A DNA stretch of 64,000 nt from the NCBI GenBank assembly GCA_025618425.1, contig CM046846.1:2082642-2146641 (forward strand), written 5' to 3'. The stretch comes from Heliocidaris tuberculata. Its lineage: Eukaryota > Echinodermata > Echinoidea > Camarodonta > Echinometridae. Of the stretch, positions 12,135-22,930 are shown piece after piece; the first letter of the stretch is position 1, and every line of letters starts with the position of its first letter. A model generated the notes under the pieces. The model did no database searches. It saw only the letters and a list, made by a program, of their open reading frames with translations, and was not told the origin of the DNA. Position numbers and translations under genes: made by a program.

Positions 12135-15100
12135 TCTCAATATTTTTCTTCTAATCTCTCTGTCCCTGTCTTTGTATATATCTTTCTTTCTATCTTTCTC
12201 TGTTATATTCTCCCACTCTCTTTACTCACCAGGCTTCTATTTCCAAAATAAAATGTGTGGATTTGTCATGCAACCAACTTGTCAGCTTACCAGTAAGTGC
12301 ACCATTATTTTACATACAGCTAAGGAAAATAGATTGAAATGGATAAAATCATTAGATGTTGCTGTAACCCCATACTACCAACTAGTTTGTAAACATGCTT
12401 TTGAAAAATTACATTTCATATGACAAGTTTCCCATAATTTTTTCCCTTTTCCATTATTCATTTTGATATAAAAACTCTATAATAGTCTTCATGAACCCAA
12501 TTTAAATTAATTTCAAAAAGAAAATCAGGCTTTTCTTTGTCAAAAAATGATGTTTGCACAGTAAAGAGGAAAAATCTTTCTTTTAAAAAATTTTCTTATT
12601 ACATAAAATTTACATAAAATTGACAACGTATTACCAGTTTAAGACAATACTAATGTAAGTGTTGCAAAAGTTATTTCAGCAATACTTGCATTATTTTTTT
12701 TTTAATATACATGTTTTGTAAAATAACCTTTTTAAACATTAAACTACATTTCATCCAGCAGAAAAGAAACCATAAATGTGTTTCTACAAAGTCTATTCAA
12801 TTTCACTTCAGTAATGATAATAATAATAATGATAATAATAATAATAATAATAATAATAGCTGTTTCTTATATAGCGCCTTACCAATTACAATGTAACCGA
12901 CCAAAGCACTTACAACACTATCACCCCTGTCACTGGATTCACTTGCGATTCTACACATTACAGTGCACATTCTCTACTCCTCTGGGGAGCATTCCAGCCA
13001 GTCGCCTGTTTCCAATCACGAACATGCTAATCCAACTACAATTCAGTTAACTTTTGGTCTTATTAACATTAACAATATAGAATAAGACAGTAGTCTGAAA
13101 TTGATAATGTCATGTTCACAAATTACAATATAAAACAGTGGATGGATTGAATAAGCACAGAATTGAAATAATGAGGTAAATTAAATGGATTGAATTTAGA
13201 TTTAAATGGACTGAGTGTTTTTCACTACATGTATTCCCAGAGATAACTATTCAATGTATTTTTCTTGCAGGATAATTTCAGTGTCCACCTATCCCACCTC
13301 ACCAAACTTGATCTCAGTAAGAACCTCCTGGAGTCCCTCCCACAGAACTTTGGGCTCATGGTGGCCCTTCAACATCTTGACCTCTTGGGCAACAAGCTTA
13401 CTGATCTACCGGTCAGCTTTGGTGACCTCAGGGCACTGCGCTGGCTGGACGTTAAAGAGAACCAGCTGGAACCTAACCTGAAAAAGACTGTAGGAGACTG
13501 CTTGGATGACAAACAGTGTAAAGCTTGTGCACAGAAGGTCAGAGTAATACATTTTTCTAGTGTATATGTTGGTAGCAGTGTTGGGTCCAAGACCAGAGGG
13601 TCCGAGATCAAGATCAAGATCAAGATCAGACAGTCCGAGATCCAGATCAAGATCAAGATCCGCAGCTCAAGATAGAGATTAGAACATCTGAGATCAAGAT
13701 CAGATATGTCCGAGATCAAGAACAAGATCGAGGTTACTGATGCCGATCTCGAGACTGGTCTCGAGATAAAGATCGATATCGAGGTACCCAACACTGAGTC
13801 GTGTTTTCGCCAATTGGTGAACGATTTTAAAAGCTTTTTCGTTTGATAATTTACGTAATAACAATGTTGATCTCGAGTGATCTCGAGCGAAAATTCCGAG
13901 AACAGAAGCTCCGAGATCAAGATCAAGATCAAGACCGACACCTTCGAGATCAAGAATAAGATCGAGGTTACTGATGCCAATCAATCTCGAGACTGGTCTC
14001 GAGATCAAGATCGATCTCGAGGTACACAACACTGGCTGGTAGTTGTGATTTTTTTTAAGCTTCCGTGTGGCTTTGTCTTGTTTATGTAGTAATAACTAGA
14101 TCACCATCAGTAAAAACTTACAAAAATGAACACTCTTTATATATTTGCAGTTGATGTTCCCTATAATGAAAACAAGTAATTATACTGTTGTGACCGTTTT
14201 TCCTGGAAAAGAATCGGCAATATGCCCTCTAAAGTTCAAGATTTATACTAATTTCATGCATCAAGAAAGAATCATAGTTTGAATATTGTTAGTTGATTTA
14301 TGGAAGTTGAGTTCTGGTCATGCAATTGCATTGTGAAAGAAAATGTCTCAAAGCTCATGTCCAAATACGAAATGGTGTTTATTATGAGGTTTTGGAATCA
14401 TCAAAATGATAAGAAATTGACCCATTCTCACTTGAAAGCATATGCACTGCACACAGAAATAGGCATATGGGACTGCATACTCATGTGGCATGAATATCCG
14501 GCCCGAACATTTAAGCTATTTTTAGGTCATAATTCAAATATAAGGGCAATTGAAGAGCAAACCTTTTCAGGGACATTTCTAGTATGATGTTCTTCCAAAC
14601 TTCCATAAAAGGAAGGAGAATGCTCACAATTATATTTCACCTTTCCCAGAACTCAACCTTCTCTTTACAGGATACAATTTAAGATGTAGGATATTTATTC
14701 TCTGATATCTTGAGTGAATATACCCCAAATGTGCAAATCAAGACAAATCATTGATTTGTTCTTTGATTTTCCAATGACTTATGCCAATGCCTGTTTCTCT
14801 GGCTAGGTGGTTCGACACATGCAGTCTATCCAAGCCGCCATTGAACAAGAAAGACTGAAGAAAGAAGCCTCAGAAAAGAGTAAGGATTCTATTTAAGTTA
14901 GCTTTTCGAAATGCAATGGCTCGTAAACACTGTCACTGAACCTCCTGAAAAGCGCCATTTTTTCAGAGGATTTAGAAAACCTTCGTGCATCTTATTTTCC
15001 CAACATGCAACATCTCCCTTGAAATTAGCTTAAAATGGACTCGCAGCAAATTTTCCACATTTGCAAGTCAAAACTAAAAGTTTGTAACAAAAAATGTACT

Positions 15101-18100
15101 TATTTTCCAAGCAAATTGTTTGTTAAAATTCAAAATAAAATACAACTAATCTCTAATTGTAATCTAAATGTAGGAATGACCACAAGATGATGCTGTACAA
15201 ATTCTACCAGTTTAATGCAGCTTTAAGACATGTCCAGGAAACAAAGAGCATATTTACTGTTGGTTGCAGGTGTATCTGAAAATGTTATCCTACTGACTTT
15301 TCTGACCGTCAATTTTAGTACAATTTAGCCAAATCAAGAGGTAAAGGGCATATGTTAACTCTTATTCCTAATGTTATGGTTCTTTCTGAATGTAATAAAG
15401 TTCTGATTTTCAACAATTATTACTTTTCTGTTCTGGTTAAGTCTTCATTTGCCCCTATATGTCACTGTAAAGCTACCTTGTTTCACCAGTACACGATACA
15501 TCTGACTTGTATGTGCTGATATATCTTTATCTCCTTTTTGTAGCCAGCAGCCTTTCTCAAATTAGCCCATAGACTATGGGATATGGGTGGCTCCTGTATT
15601 AAGCCTATAATAGTTAAAGAATTCTCTAGGTAATTGGTTAAATCTCTTAGAAAAAGAACTGTTATTGAAAATGTTTCGTATTACTTCATTTACAGCAATG
15701 CTAGAGAAATATCAGACTGGGGTCTATGGAAAATGTGTGATATACCAAAATCAAACCACAGCCAAGAAGTAAATACATCAGTATTTTTCTTACTACCGGT
15801 ACGTTAGTTATTACTCATGTTTTGTCAAACTGTGTTCATCAGTAGCAAAATTAGTTTTTTATTCCCTGGAGCTCTTTTATGATTTACTATCATCATTATT
15901 TTTTTCCATTGTTTTCACCAGAGCTATTTTAGAGGTCTCCTGAGCTAGATTGCTCACTGCTCCCATATTTTTTGTTGTTTTTGTTTTGACAGTGAGAGAA
16001 AGTCAGAGGGAAGCAGCAAAGCGAGAGAAAGAAGCCAAGGAGAGAGAATTAAGAAAGAGAAAAAAGCAAGAGGAGAAGGAGCAACGGAGGCAGGAATATG
16101 AAGCAGCACAGGAAGCCAAAAGACAGGCAGAGCAAGACGAAGATAAGGAGAGAGTCGTCTCAGAAGGTAAGACAAAGTTTTCTTAAAGTGATTGATTAAC
16201 TTTGTGAAAAATTGTAAAATCAGCTCAAATGCCAGTGAATTGTGTGCAGTCCTCTAACTACATATATAATTAAGGATATGTGAAAGTATGAGAGAAAATG
16301 GAACCCGTTTACTATCCTAAAAAAGAGAAAATCGCGATCAATCGCTAGCGCAAGTCGCTCGGCTTCTTCGCTGCGCTGCAGTCTCAAAAACCAAGCACCA
16401 GCGCTTGGCGATTTCAGAGCGGGTTTCCAGCCCGTACAGTATTCTGTGATAAAGCGAGGTATGCCAACCGTAAGAGTTCTTTAGGGTTCGGTGGTACTCT
16501 ATCCCGACATCAATGTTCAATCGTAAATATCTTGATATATAAACGACCGATCAGCTTATAAAACTCAGGCGATTCCTGTCTGAGCTAAAGGTTTGCAATT
16601 ATGATTACAGCATTAGCTGGAACAGTAATTTTTTTTTTCAATCCTGGGCAAAGTTAATCAATGCCTTTAAGCCTACGCACAATACTAGTATACAATCTGA
16701 CTGCAATCCAATATGTGGGAGAAATCGCAAATACATTAGATAGAGATATTTATACAATTCAAGCATCCTGATTAATAACGAAAATGATTAGTTGAAATCA
16801 AAAGTTAAGGTCATTGTGAGCCTTCCGGTCAGAGTAAAGGCCAAATCCTCTTCAAATTGTAGATAATGGCACAACTGGTCTGACCTATCCTTGATCTGGA
16901 GTTGAATTGGCTTTTTTTTTTGTAAAAGGAAGTGTGCATTACCCCAAATTTTCACTTTTATTTTTCATATGGCTATCCAGAACCTCAAACATTCCAATTT
17001 TCCATGTTTTAACATTCATATCAAATGCTTTTGCAAATTGTTGTAAAATCTTTTTGGAGTCAGATCGTCTCCCTCAGAAAATCCTTGATATCTATATAAT
17101 GAACAGTATTGTGTATAATTAATCTAAAGGAGTTAGCATATTTAATGTTTATAAAATTGCATCAGTCAGTTACCATGCTGTGGCCCCAAAAAGACATTGT
17201 GAATTATTATATTTTAATAAATGAATGATCAGTCTCATAGTTCCAAAACCTTTTGTTATGAAGATACTTTGTTATGCTGTTCATTTTAACCCTAAAAGGG
17301 CCGGGGGAGGGGGGGGGTGGAATCCACCCCCCCTAGACATTTTTCGCGATATGTCCGCAATGCGCAAAGCAGTCGCCGCGGCGTTTCATGACTTTTTTCT
17401 TTCGAATCTCACGCATCTTTTGAGACCAAATTTGCGATGTCCGGGCATGCAGTTCCGAAGTTACTCAACATTTTGTACTTGCACATCAGACCAAAAATTG
17501 CTCAAAAACATGATTTCAATACAAAATGTGTTTTCAGCCAAAATTTAGAAATCTATGAATAGTTTTACATTTACTGATTAAAATTAATTTATTTTATGCT
17601 GTTTATGATCGCAAAAGTGTCCCCGACAAATTTCATCCAAAAAACAATAAAAAACAAAAGGTAAAAAAAACAACGAAATACATAAGAAATTTTAAATACA
17701 ATAAAATACATAAGAAGTCAATTTTGAATTTTGATACCGAATTTTTTTCAAGTATATTTGCTAAGAATACTGGAAAGAGTGTCTAGACCAAATATTAGCA
17801 TTTTTTGAGCTTTATTTAATGATTTAGAGCAAAATTTTGATTTCATGCATAAATTAGCATAATTAATTAATGTGAAATTATTTCGGAGCATTTAACTATA
17901 CAGTTTTGTAGATTACGTTGTGGACGACGTGCGTGCCAATTTTCAGCGCGATCGCGTGGTCGACGGTCCAGATCTCGGGGGGGGGGGGGGGGGGGATTCC
18001 ACCCCCCCGGCTGTGGCATAGCCAAAATCTCCCGGCCCTTTTAGGGTTAAGGTGATCTATCTATATGTCAGGTTTCATTACGGTCATCAGATTGAGTGTG

Positions 18101-20593
18101 ATGAGGTAGAATCTGCGACCCCCTTCCCTATTCATGTTATTACTTCTCTAATGTTCTGTAGATATATATTTTGTATGCAAATGCTGCAATTTAGTTTTTC
18201 TATGAATAGAGTTTAAAAGTTCAATTACAATTGCAAGTATTATTATTCTCTCTTCATAGAACATTCCAAGGCAAACGGAGATGCGGGAAGCTACGAGCAG
18301 AAGAGGAAAAAAGGTAAAAATCTACATTATCCGTTTTATCTTACTTTACCAGATTTACAGTATTATGCTGATGTTTGTACATGTACATGTGTATATAGTT
18401 GAATAATGGCAGATTTTGAATGTAGAACCTTTTTTACTCAGTTATATCATCGAATGACAGTATCTAGGGGAAAAAAAATACCAGAAGAATTTTGTTTGGG
18501 AAGGGGGCCTGTCAAAAATGTGTTTTAATTGTCAGAAACTTTTGTATTTGCTGTGTTTTTAATTTCGAATTGTACAGGTAATTCAGGACATTCTATCAAG
18601 GAAATTTGTTTTTATCATTTGTTCTCATTCTACTGCCTTCAAGCTTTTCTTCCAATTTTAATGCTGGAACATCATCAACATAAATTGTAGGTTTAGTTTT
18701 TCAGGGTTACACCATGTAATTCTTTCAAGGAATAAGAGCCCTGAAAAGGGCTGGTGAGCTCCGCTAAAAGCTCTGTGGTTCTCGACGTTTTGATCAGTAT
18801 GCTCTGATCGTCATCAGGAGAATGACTAGAACACTGCCCAGTGGAGACTATTTATTGCCTACGGAGGGATCCGATTCACAGCCTGATTGGGCACCAATCG
18901 GAAATGCCCGCGAAATTCTATTCACGGCTGCATTCTCATTCTGGTCACTGGTGGCGCTATAATTCCTCTAAACAGAGAAAGCACCGGGCGGTGCCATTGT
19001 TTACTCTGAATAAAGAACAAGGTCCAGACTTTCCGCTGAATGATTGCTCCCCTTAGAGCCGGTATTTAGTGAAGTATCAGCGACACTTTCATGGTGGAGA
19101 AACTGAATTGTAGGTTTAGTTTTTCAGGGTTACACCATGTAATTCTTTCAAGGAATAAGAGCCCTGAAAAGGGCTGGTGAGCTCCGCTAAGAGCTCTGTG
19201 GTTCTCGACGTTTCGATCAGTATGCTCTGATCATCATCAGGAGAATGACTAGAACACTGCCCAGTGGAGACTATTTATTGCCTACGGAGGGATCCGATTC
19301 ACAGCCTGATTGGGCGCCAATCGGAAATGCCAGCGAATTCTATTCACGGCTGCATTCTCATTCTGGTCACCGGTGGCGCTATAATTCCTCTAAACAGAGA
19401 AAGCACCGGGCGGTGCCATTGTTTTCTCTGAATAAAGAACAAGGGCCAGACTTTCCGCTGAATGATTGCTCCCCTTAGAGCCGGTATTTAGTGAAGTATC
19501 AGCGACACTTTCATTGTGGAGAAACTGAATTGTAGGTTTAGTTTTTCAGGGTTACACCATGTAATTCAATCAGGCTGTGAATCAGATCCCTCCGTAGGCA
19601 ATAAATAGCCTCCACTGGGCAGTGTTCTAGTCATTCTCCTGATGACGATCAGAGCATACTGATCGAAACGTCGAGAACCACAGAGCTCTTAGCGGAGCTC
19701 ACCAGCCCTTTTCAGGGCTCTTATTCCTTGAAAGAATTACATGGTGTAACCCTGAAAAACTAAACCTACGATTCAGTTTCTCCACCATGAAAGTGTCGCT
19801 GATACTTCACTAAATCATCAACATAGTTTATTAAGTAATTAGACAAAATTTCTTTATGGAAAAGTAATTGCAGACACATATTTTACTTTAACCCCTTCTG
19901 TGATGCCACAATATTGTTTTGGGGTTTTTTTCTTTTTAGAAATAGTCATAAATAAAATTCCCCAGATTTAATATTTTGACATTTAATGTGTTTTTTTTTT
20001 GTTGTTGTTGAATTGTTAAACTGGGCATAAGACATTTCCATAGAATTCTTTTCATAATTAAAGTACTTGTTCCTTTTTCAGCAAGGAAACTGTAGCCATA
20101 TTTAGCCCAAACACATTGGTCAACACTCACTTTCTGCATCAGGACTTGCAGCCAATTGTGTGAAAGGGGTTAATTACTATTATTGGGTTCAAATAATATA
20201 ACAGATGAATTCTTAGAGTATTTCAGTAAAGTGTATTTTATTTTTTACTGATTTGTTTATACTACATGTACAAGAAGTCTATTCAGCTATTTCTGTATTT
20301 GTATATTATATTGTAAAGTTTTCTAAATGCATTTTACAGTAATGACTATTGTAATTACTTGTGTCATCTTCATTTCCACTCTTATTCCTTTAGGTGGATC
20401 ATCTTGCCTCATGATATTCTTCTCTCTATTGATCCTGTTGGTGGCTGTTGTGATAGGATCATATTACTTCTGCCAGAGCAAGCCATCGTTGCCGGCCTGT
20501 GTGACTACCCATCAAGCATGGGATCACACAGTCACAGAGATCCAGAGTCTGAGGAGAGAGATTGAAAAAAAGATTGCAATCATGAGAGCATAA
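8555..20593 (+). CDS. LRRC59: LRRC59: leucine-rich-repeat ER tail-anchored protein (complete, 7 coding exons)
   Basis: Coding exons: 8555-8662, 12233-12292, 13271-13537, 14807-14879, 15993-16166, 18260-18313 and 20394-20593. All introns are GT..AG and phases match (0,0,0,1,1,1). The total is 936 bases or 311 residues, against about 307 in vertebrates. The order is: N-terminal [18 protein letters not shown]; leucine-rich repeats ([50 protein letters not shown], about residues 40-130); [15 protein letters not shown]; a charged coiled coil rich in K/E/R (about 150-235); a basic patch KRKK; a hydrophobic helix (about 250-272); a short lumenal tail. LRRC59 sits in the ER membrane, contacts ribosomes and has been linked to nuclear import of FGF1. 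Exon 2 has only 60 bases and was placed by its LRR fit. Confidence 0.95.
8947..9971. mobile_element. Foldback element in LRRC59 intron 1
   Basis: The termini GGGGGTCGTTTCATCAAA and TTTGATGAAACGACCCCC are inverted. The similarity continues inward imperfectly for about 100 bases (shared blocks GTCATAAC, CTGTTTCAC, CGACAA). The interior, about 800 bases, is AT-rich with no coding capacity. A non-autonomous DNA element with long inverted repeats is the simplest reading. Confidence 0.7.
10549..10692. mobile_element. Palindromic MITE, termini AATATTGAATGGC
   Basis: Begins TAATATTGAATGGCC and ends AGCCATTCAATATTA. Inner arms match as well (GATACAAGGATATATCG with CGATATATCCTTGTGTC; GAGTGAAATATT with AGCATATTTCAC), so the transcript would fold into one long hairpin. 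Confidence 0.7.
11335..11508. mobile_element. TA-flanked MITE, pogo/Tigger-like termini
   Basis: TA on both sides. The left end is CAGGTAACTCTGCCTAAGTC and the right end reads, inverted, CAGTTAACTCTGCATAAGTC. The interior repeats TTCGACTTA. TA duplication and CAG-start termini fit the Tc1/mariner-pogo group; no transposase remains. Confidence 0.65.
12083..12131. repeat. (CT)n microsatellite upstream of LRRC59 exon 2
   Basis: About 24 CT units after a poly-C run, roughly 100 bases before the exon 2 acceptor. Confidence 0.95.
12233..12292 (+). CDS. LRRC59: LRRC59 exon 2, 60-base exon
   Basis: Flanked by TTTACTCACCAG and CCAGTAAGT; in phase 0 it gives twenty residues including [12 protein letters not shown]. 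It fills exactly the LRR segment missing between exon 1 (ending VPVKEI) and exon 3 (starting [10 protein letters not shown]). A pyrimidine-rich (CT)n tract (12083-12131) lies just upstream of the acceptor. Confidence 0.9.
12813..13030. repeat. (ATA)n tract joined to a dispersed 'TATATAGCGCC' repeat
   Basis: An (ATA/ATG)n run to 12857 leads into a segment starting GCTGTTTCTTATATAGCGCC and ending near CCAATCACGAACATGC. The association of a triplet tail with this segment resembles a short interspersed element in reverse orientation with its simple-repeat tail. I recognise the segment as a common repeat type in marine invertebrate genomes; family not named. Confidence 0.5.
13576..14034. mobile_element. 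hAT-like MITE built of GATCAAG / GATCTCGAG repeats
   Basis: Ends are CAGTGTTGGG and CAACACTG. Flanks are GTTGGTAG and GCTGGTAG, a 7/8 match to an 8-bp hAT target duplication. The interior holds two related blocks of about 210-230 bases, each made of AGATCAAGATC hexamers and GATCTCGAGACTGGTCTCGAG palindromic units; an internal CCCAACACTG ends the first block at 13796. It begins 39 bases after the LRRC59 exon 3 donor. Confidence 0.7.
14293..14668 (-). repeat. Dispersed repeat X, copy 1 (LRRC59 intron 3)
   Basis: In reverse orientation this segment matches 44424-44945 and part of 20775-20985. Shared landmarks are GAGTTCTG(G/C)GAAAGGTGAAA-like, the CAGTCCCATAT block, TGTGCAGTGCAT, ATTTTG(G/A)TGATTCC and TTTCACAATG(T/C)AAT. 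No coding frame is conserved among the copies. Confidence 0.7.
17286..18050. mobile_element. TTAA-flanked MITE with piggyBac-like CCCTAAAAGGG termini, LRRC59 intron 5
   Basis: TTAA at 17286-17289 and 18047-18050. The inverted termini CCCTAAAAGGGCCGGG(GG)AG are followed on both sides by poly-G/poly-C tracts and GGAATCCACCCCCC. TTAA target plus CCCT start is the piggyBac pattern. The 765-base element has no transposase frame, so it would be non-autonomous. Confidence 0.8.
18779..18822 (-). ncRNA. Hammerhead-ribozyme motif, direct copy 1 (core mutated)
   Basis: Same architecture as copy 2, but the GAAAC element reads AAAAC: the catalytic G (G12) is changed to A. By hammerhead biochemistry this copy should be inactive. 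Confidence 0.6.
19202..19245 (-). ncRNA. Hammerhead-ribozyme motif, direct copy 2 (core intact)
   Basis: Same layout as the inverted copy, on the minus strand: TTCTC, CTGATGA, one extra T, GATCAG / AGCATA / CTGATC, GAA, ACGTC, GAGAA. All invariant core bases are present. Confidence 0.68.
19634..19677 (+). ncRNA. Hammerhead-ribozyme motif, inverted copy (core intact)
   Basis: Read 5' to 3': stem I strand TTCTC (19634-19638), core CTGATGA (19639-19645), one extra C, stem II GATCAG / loop AGCATA / CTGATC, then GAA (19665-19667), ACGT, cleavage-site C (19672) and stem I partner GAGAA (19673-19677). Stem III is reduced to self-complementary ACGT, as in published small Penelope-associated hammerheads that cleave as dimers. 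The extra base between CTGATGA and stem II is atypical and could lower activity. Confidence 0.7.
19888..20173. mobile_element. TTAA-flanked MITE, LRRC59 intron 6
   Basis: TTAACCCCTTCTGTG on the left and, inverted, TTAACCCCTTTCACAC on the right; length 286 bases, AT-rich inside. It lies 220 bases before the last LRRC59 acceptor. Confidence 0.6.
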
Positions 20594-20774
20594 TAACTGA
20601 CAAAGGAAGGGATTTAACCTTAGGTTGGATAATCATGTGTTGTAAATTAATCAACTTAAATGAGACATTTGAAGTGCATCCAATGTACATTTGATTCCTT
20701 TGATCCAATTCTCATTGGTAGTGAATGAGGAATGTTTATATTACAAGTGATCCAGAGCATGTTTAAAGAAAAAA

Positions 20775-20985
20775 TTCTTTGAGTTCTGGGAAAGGCAAAT
20801 AGGAATTTGTTCTGTTTGCAGTGCATGTGACTGTTAGCAAGAATAAGTCACTTTCTATTCATTTTGGTAATTCTAAAAACCTCACATTATACACCAATTC
20901 TTATGTAGACATGGTCAACCTTTCCCCATTGCTATGAGACAGTTTATTTCACAATGTAATCGCATGACCAGAATTCAACTTTTAT
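20775..20985 (+). repeat. Dispersed repeat X, copy 2 (partial, LRRC59 3' flank)
   Basis: Matches 44600-44770 in order: GTGCAGTGCATGT-like, ATTTTGGT(A/G)ATTC, TACACCAATT(C/G)TTATGTA, ACAGTTT(A/C)TTTCACAATG, CGCATGACCAG. Unlike copy 3, CGCATGACCAG runs straight into AATTCAA, so this copy shows the empty site of the insertion at 44771. Confidence 0.65.
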
Positions 20986-21964
20986 CTTTAAGAGTGATCC
21001 AGAACGTTTTTTTTTTTTATGCCTCTGCCCACTGAAGGTGATTCTAGAGCCATTATGTTTTCGGTTTGTCCGTCTGTCCGTTAATATGCATTATAATTAA
21101 AAATTTGTTTGTATGCATTACTAGAGATCATACTTTGGGGTTGTTGGGTCAAAGGTCAAAGATGTCAGTTAACATGAAATTGTAGGCTTTTTATTCTGGT
21201 TATCACACTACATGTATTTCTAGAACAGTTTGAGCCAAGAACTTTACTGAATTTAGGCAGAGGCATATAGGAGATGCAGTCGCATTCATCTTATTTTTCC
21301 TAATGCTACACGCTGAAGCACTCTTGAAATCCAACCATGCTGCTGGACTGTCCCTCCCATGTTGTCCAGCTGTTTTTTATAGCGCACTTGCATATTATAT
21401 GGGCCAATTTGGCTTTAATTGGCGTTCGTACACAAATAAGAATGGGATACTTTAAAAACAATTAAAAAAGCAATTTCCAAACAAAGGCCAATTTCACAGC
21501 AAGAAACTTTTGCTAATTGCAAAAATTCAGTATTGTATCAGTTGTAATTCAATAATTTCCTGGCATGAAACTTTCGCGAGTCTAAACCACTTGCGAATTT
21601 CACAAATATTAAATGCATGCGAAAGTTTCTGGCTTTATAGTAAGCTCTTCTAGATTCCACTATGTACTTGGCATGGAATAGTTTTGAATCGTTTGTTCAT
21701 ATCCATTAAATTTGTATAAAATATGTTCATTTTTGTCTCTCCTTTGTAAGCGAAAAGCAAGACATAGGCGTCGCTTTTCCAACGGGGCAGCACCCCTTAA
21801 GTGCCCCAACCATTGATTTTTCTCCAAGTGAAAATTTTGCCCCGATAATTGCGCAATGCAGGCAAGACTGCCCTGGGCGTTTCCCTTGTTTTTCCAGAAG
21901 TTTTTAGAAATTTCTTACTTATATTCTATTAAACACTGAAACTGGACCCTTGCCCGAATTAGTA

Positions 21965-22128
21965 CAGTGGAACCTCGTTATAAAGAACAAACTCTCATAA
22001 CAAGGTAATTTTTTTGGCCCCTTTCCTTTGTATTCTATTGGGTTTTTTTAGCCCTTATATAACAAGGTTTCAATATAAAGAGGTAATTTCCTTAGTCCCA
22101 TGGAGTTTGTTATAATGAGGTTCCACTG
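21965..22128. mobile_element. TA-flanked MITE, CAGTGGAACCTCGTTATAA termini
   Basis: TA on both sides. The left end is CAGTGGAACCTCGTTATAAA; the right end is its inverted match, TATAATGAGGTTCCACTG. This terminus is characteristic of Tigger/pogo-type MITEs. Length 164 bases. Confidence 0.8.
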
Positions 22129-22604
22129 TATGCTAATGTGAATTGTCGAGGTCCAAGTTGTTGCTCTGTGAAGCCTAACTTAGTCTAAGCTTAAATGCAG
22201 TACTGAGTTTAATGTCTTGGTAGGATCTAGGCCTTTGTCGTCGTCTTCTTCCTTTTTCTATAGTATTTTGAATTTAGTCATGACTATATCAGCCACGTTA
22301 CAACTTTATTGTGCTGCACAGCTCATTACTGCTTCAAGAGTTTTTTTGTTATTTGTAATAATTTGAATTGCAATTAATATTTTCATGGCAAGCAAAAACG
22401 TTGTACATGTATATACTTTAATTTATTTTGAGATATATTACCCTTCTCATCATCCACATTTGTCTTCAGCAACTTGCTTTGGGGATATTTTTTTCTGAAT
22501 TAATAATATGTTTATTTCATCTTTTTATGATACACATACTTGTGCTGTGAGACTACATGTATTTTGATTTTACTTGGTTCAGTTTACTAATAATTGTATA
22601 AAGA

Positions 22605-22896
22605 ATGATGATGATGATAAATAATAATTGTATTAAGAATGATAACAATGATGATATGATGATAATGATTATGATAATGATTATAATAATAATGATAATG
22701 ATAATAATAGTAATAATAAAAGTAATAATGATGATGATAATAGTGATGATAAGAACATTAAAATTAATGATGATAATAATATTAATAATGATTATAATAA
22801 TAATAATGATAATAAGAAAAAGAAAAAGAATAAGAATATAATAATAAGAATTATGATGATTATTGGTGATAATAATAATAATTATAATAATTATAT

Positions 22897-22928
<32 letters not shown>

Positions 22929-22930
22929 GA
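22605..22930. repeat. ATG/ATA triplet microsatellite
   Basis: Interrupted (GAT)n/(AAT)n for over 300 bases, ending in a clean (GAT)10-type run near 22900. It is followed by a short palindrome, CAACTTATATAT with ATATATAAGTTG. Confidence 0.93.

Larger units (their letters stand above)
18684..19813 (-). mobile_element. Tandem/inverted element with hammerhead-ribozyme motifs (retrozyme or Penelope-type derivative)
   Basis: Two direct copies of a unit of about 423 bases start at 18684 and 19107. A third begins at 19529 and after about 40 bases switches to a truncated inverted copy that runs to about 19813. The assembly is bracketed by a perfect 12-base direct repeat ATCATCAACATA (18671-18682, 19814-19825), read as the target duplication. 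Each unit carries a hammerhead-like core, on the minus strand in copies 1 and 2 and on the plus strand in the inverted copy. No reverse transcriptase frame is present. Tandem units with a type I hammerhead and short flanking duplications are the hallmark of metazoan retrozymes; Penelope elements have comparable tandem ends. It lies in LRRC59 intron 6. Confidence 0.75.
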
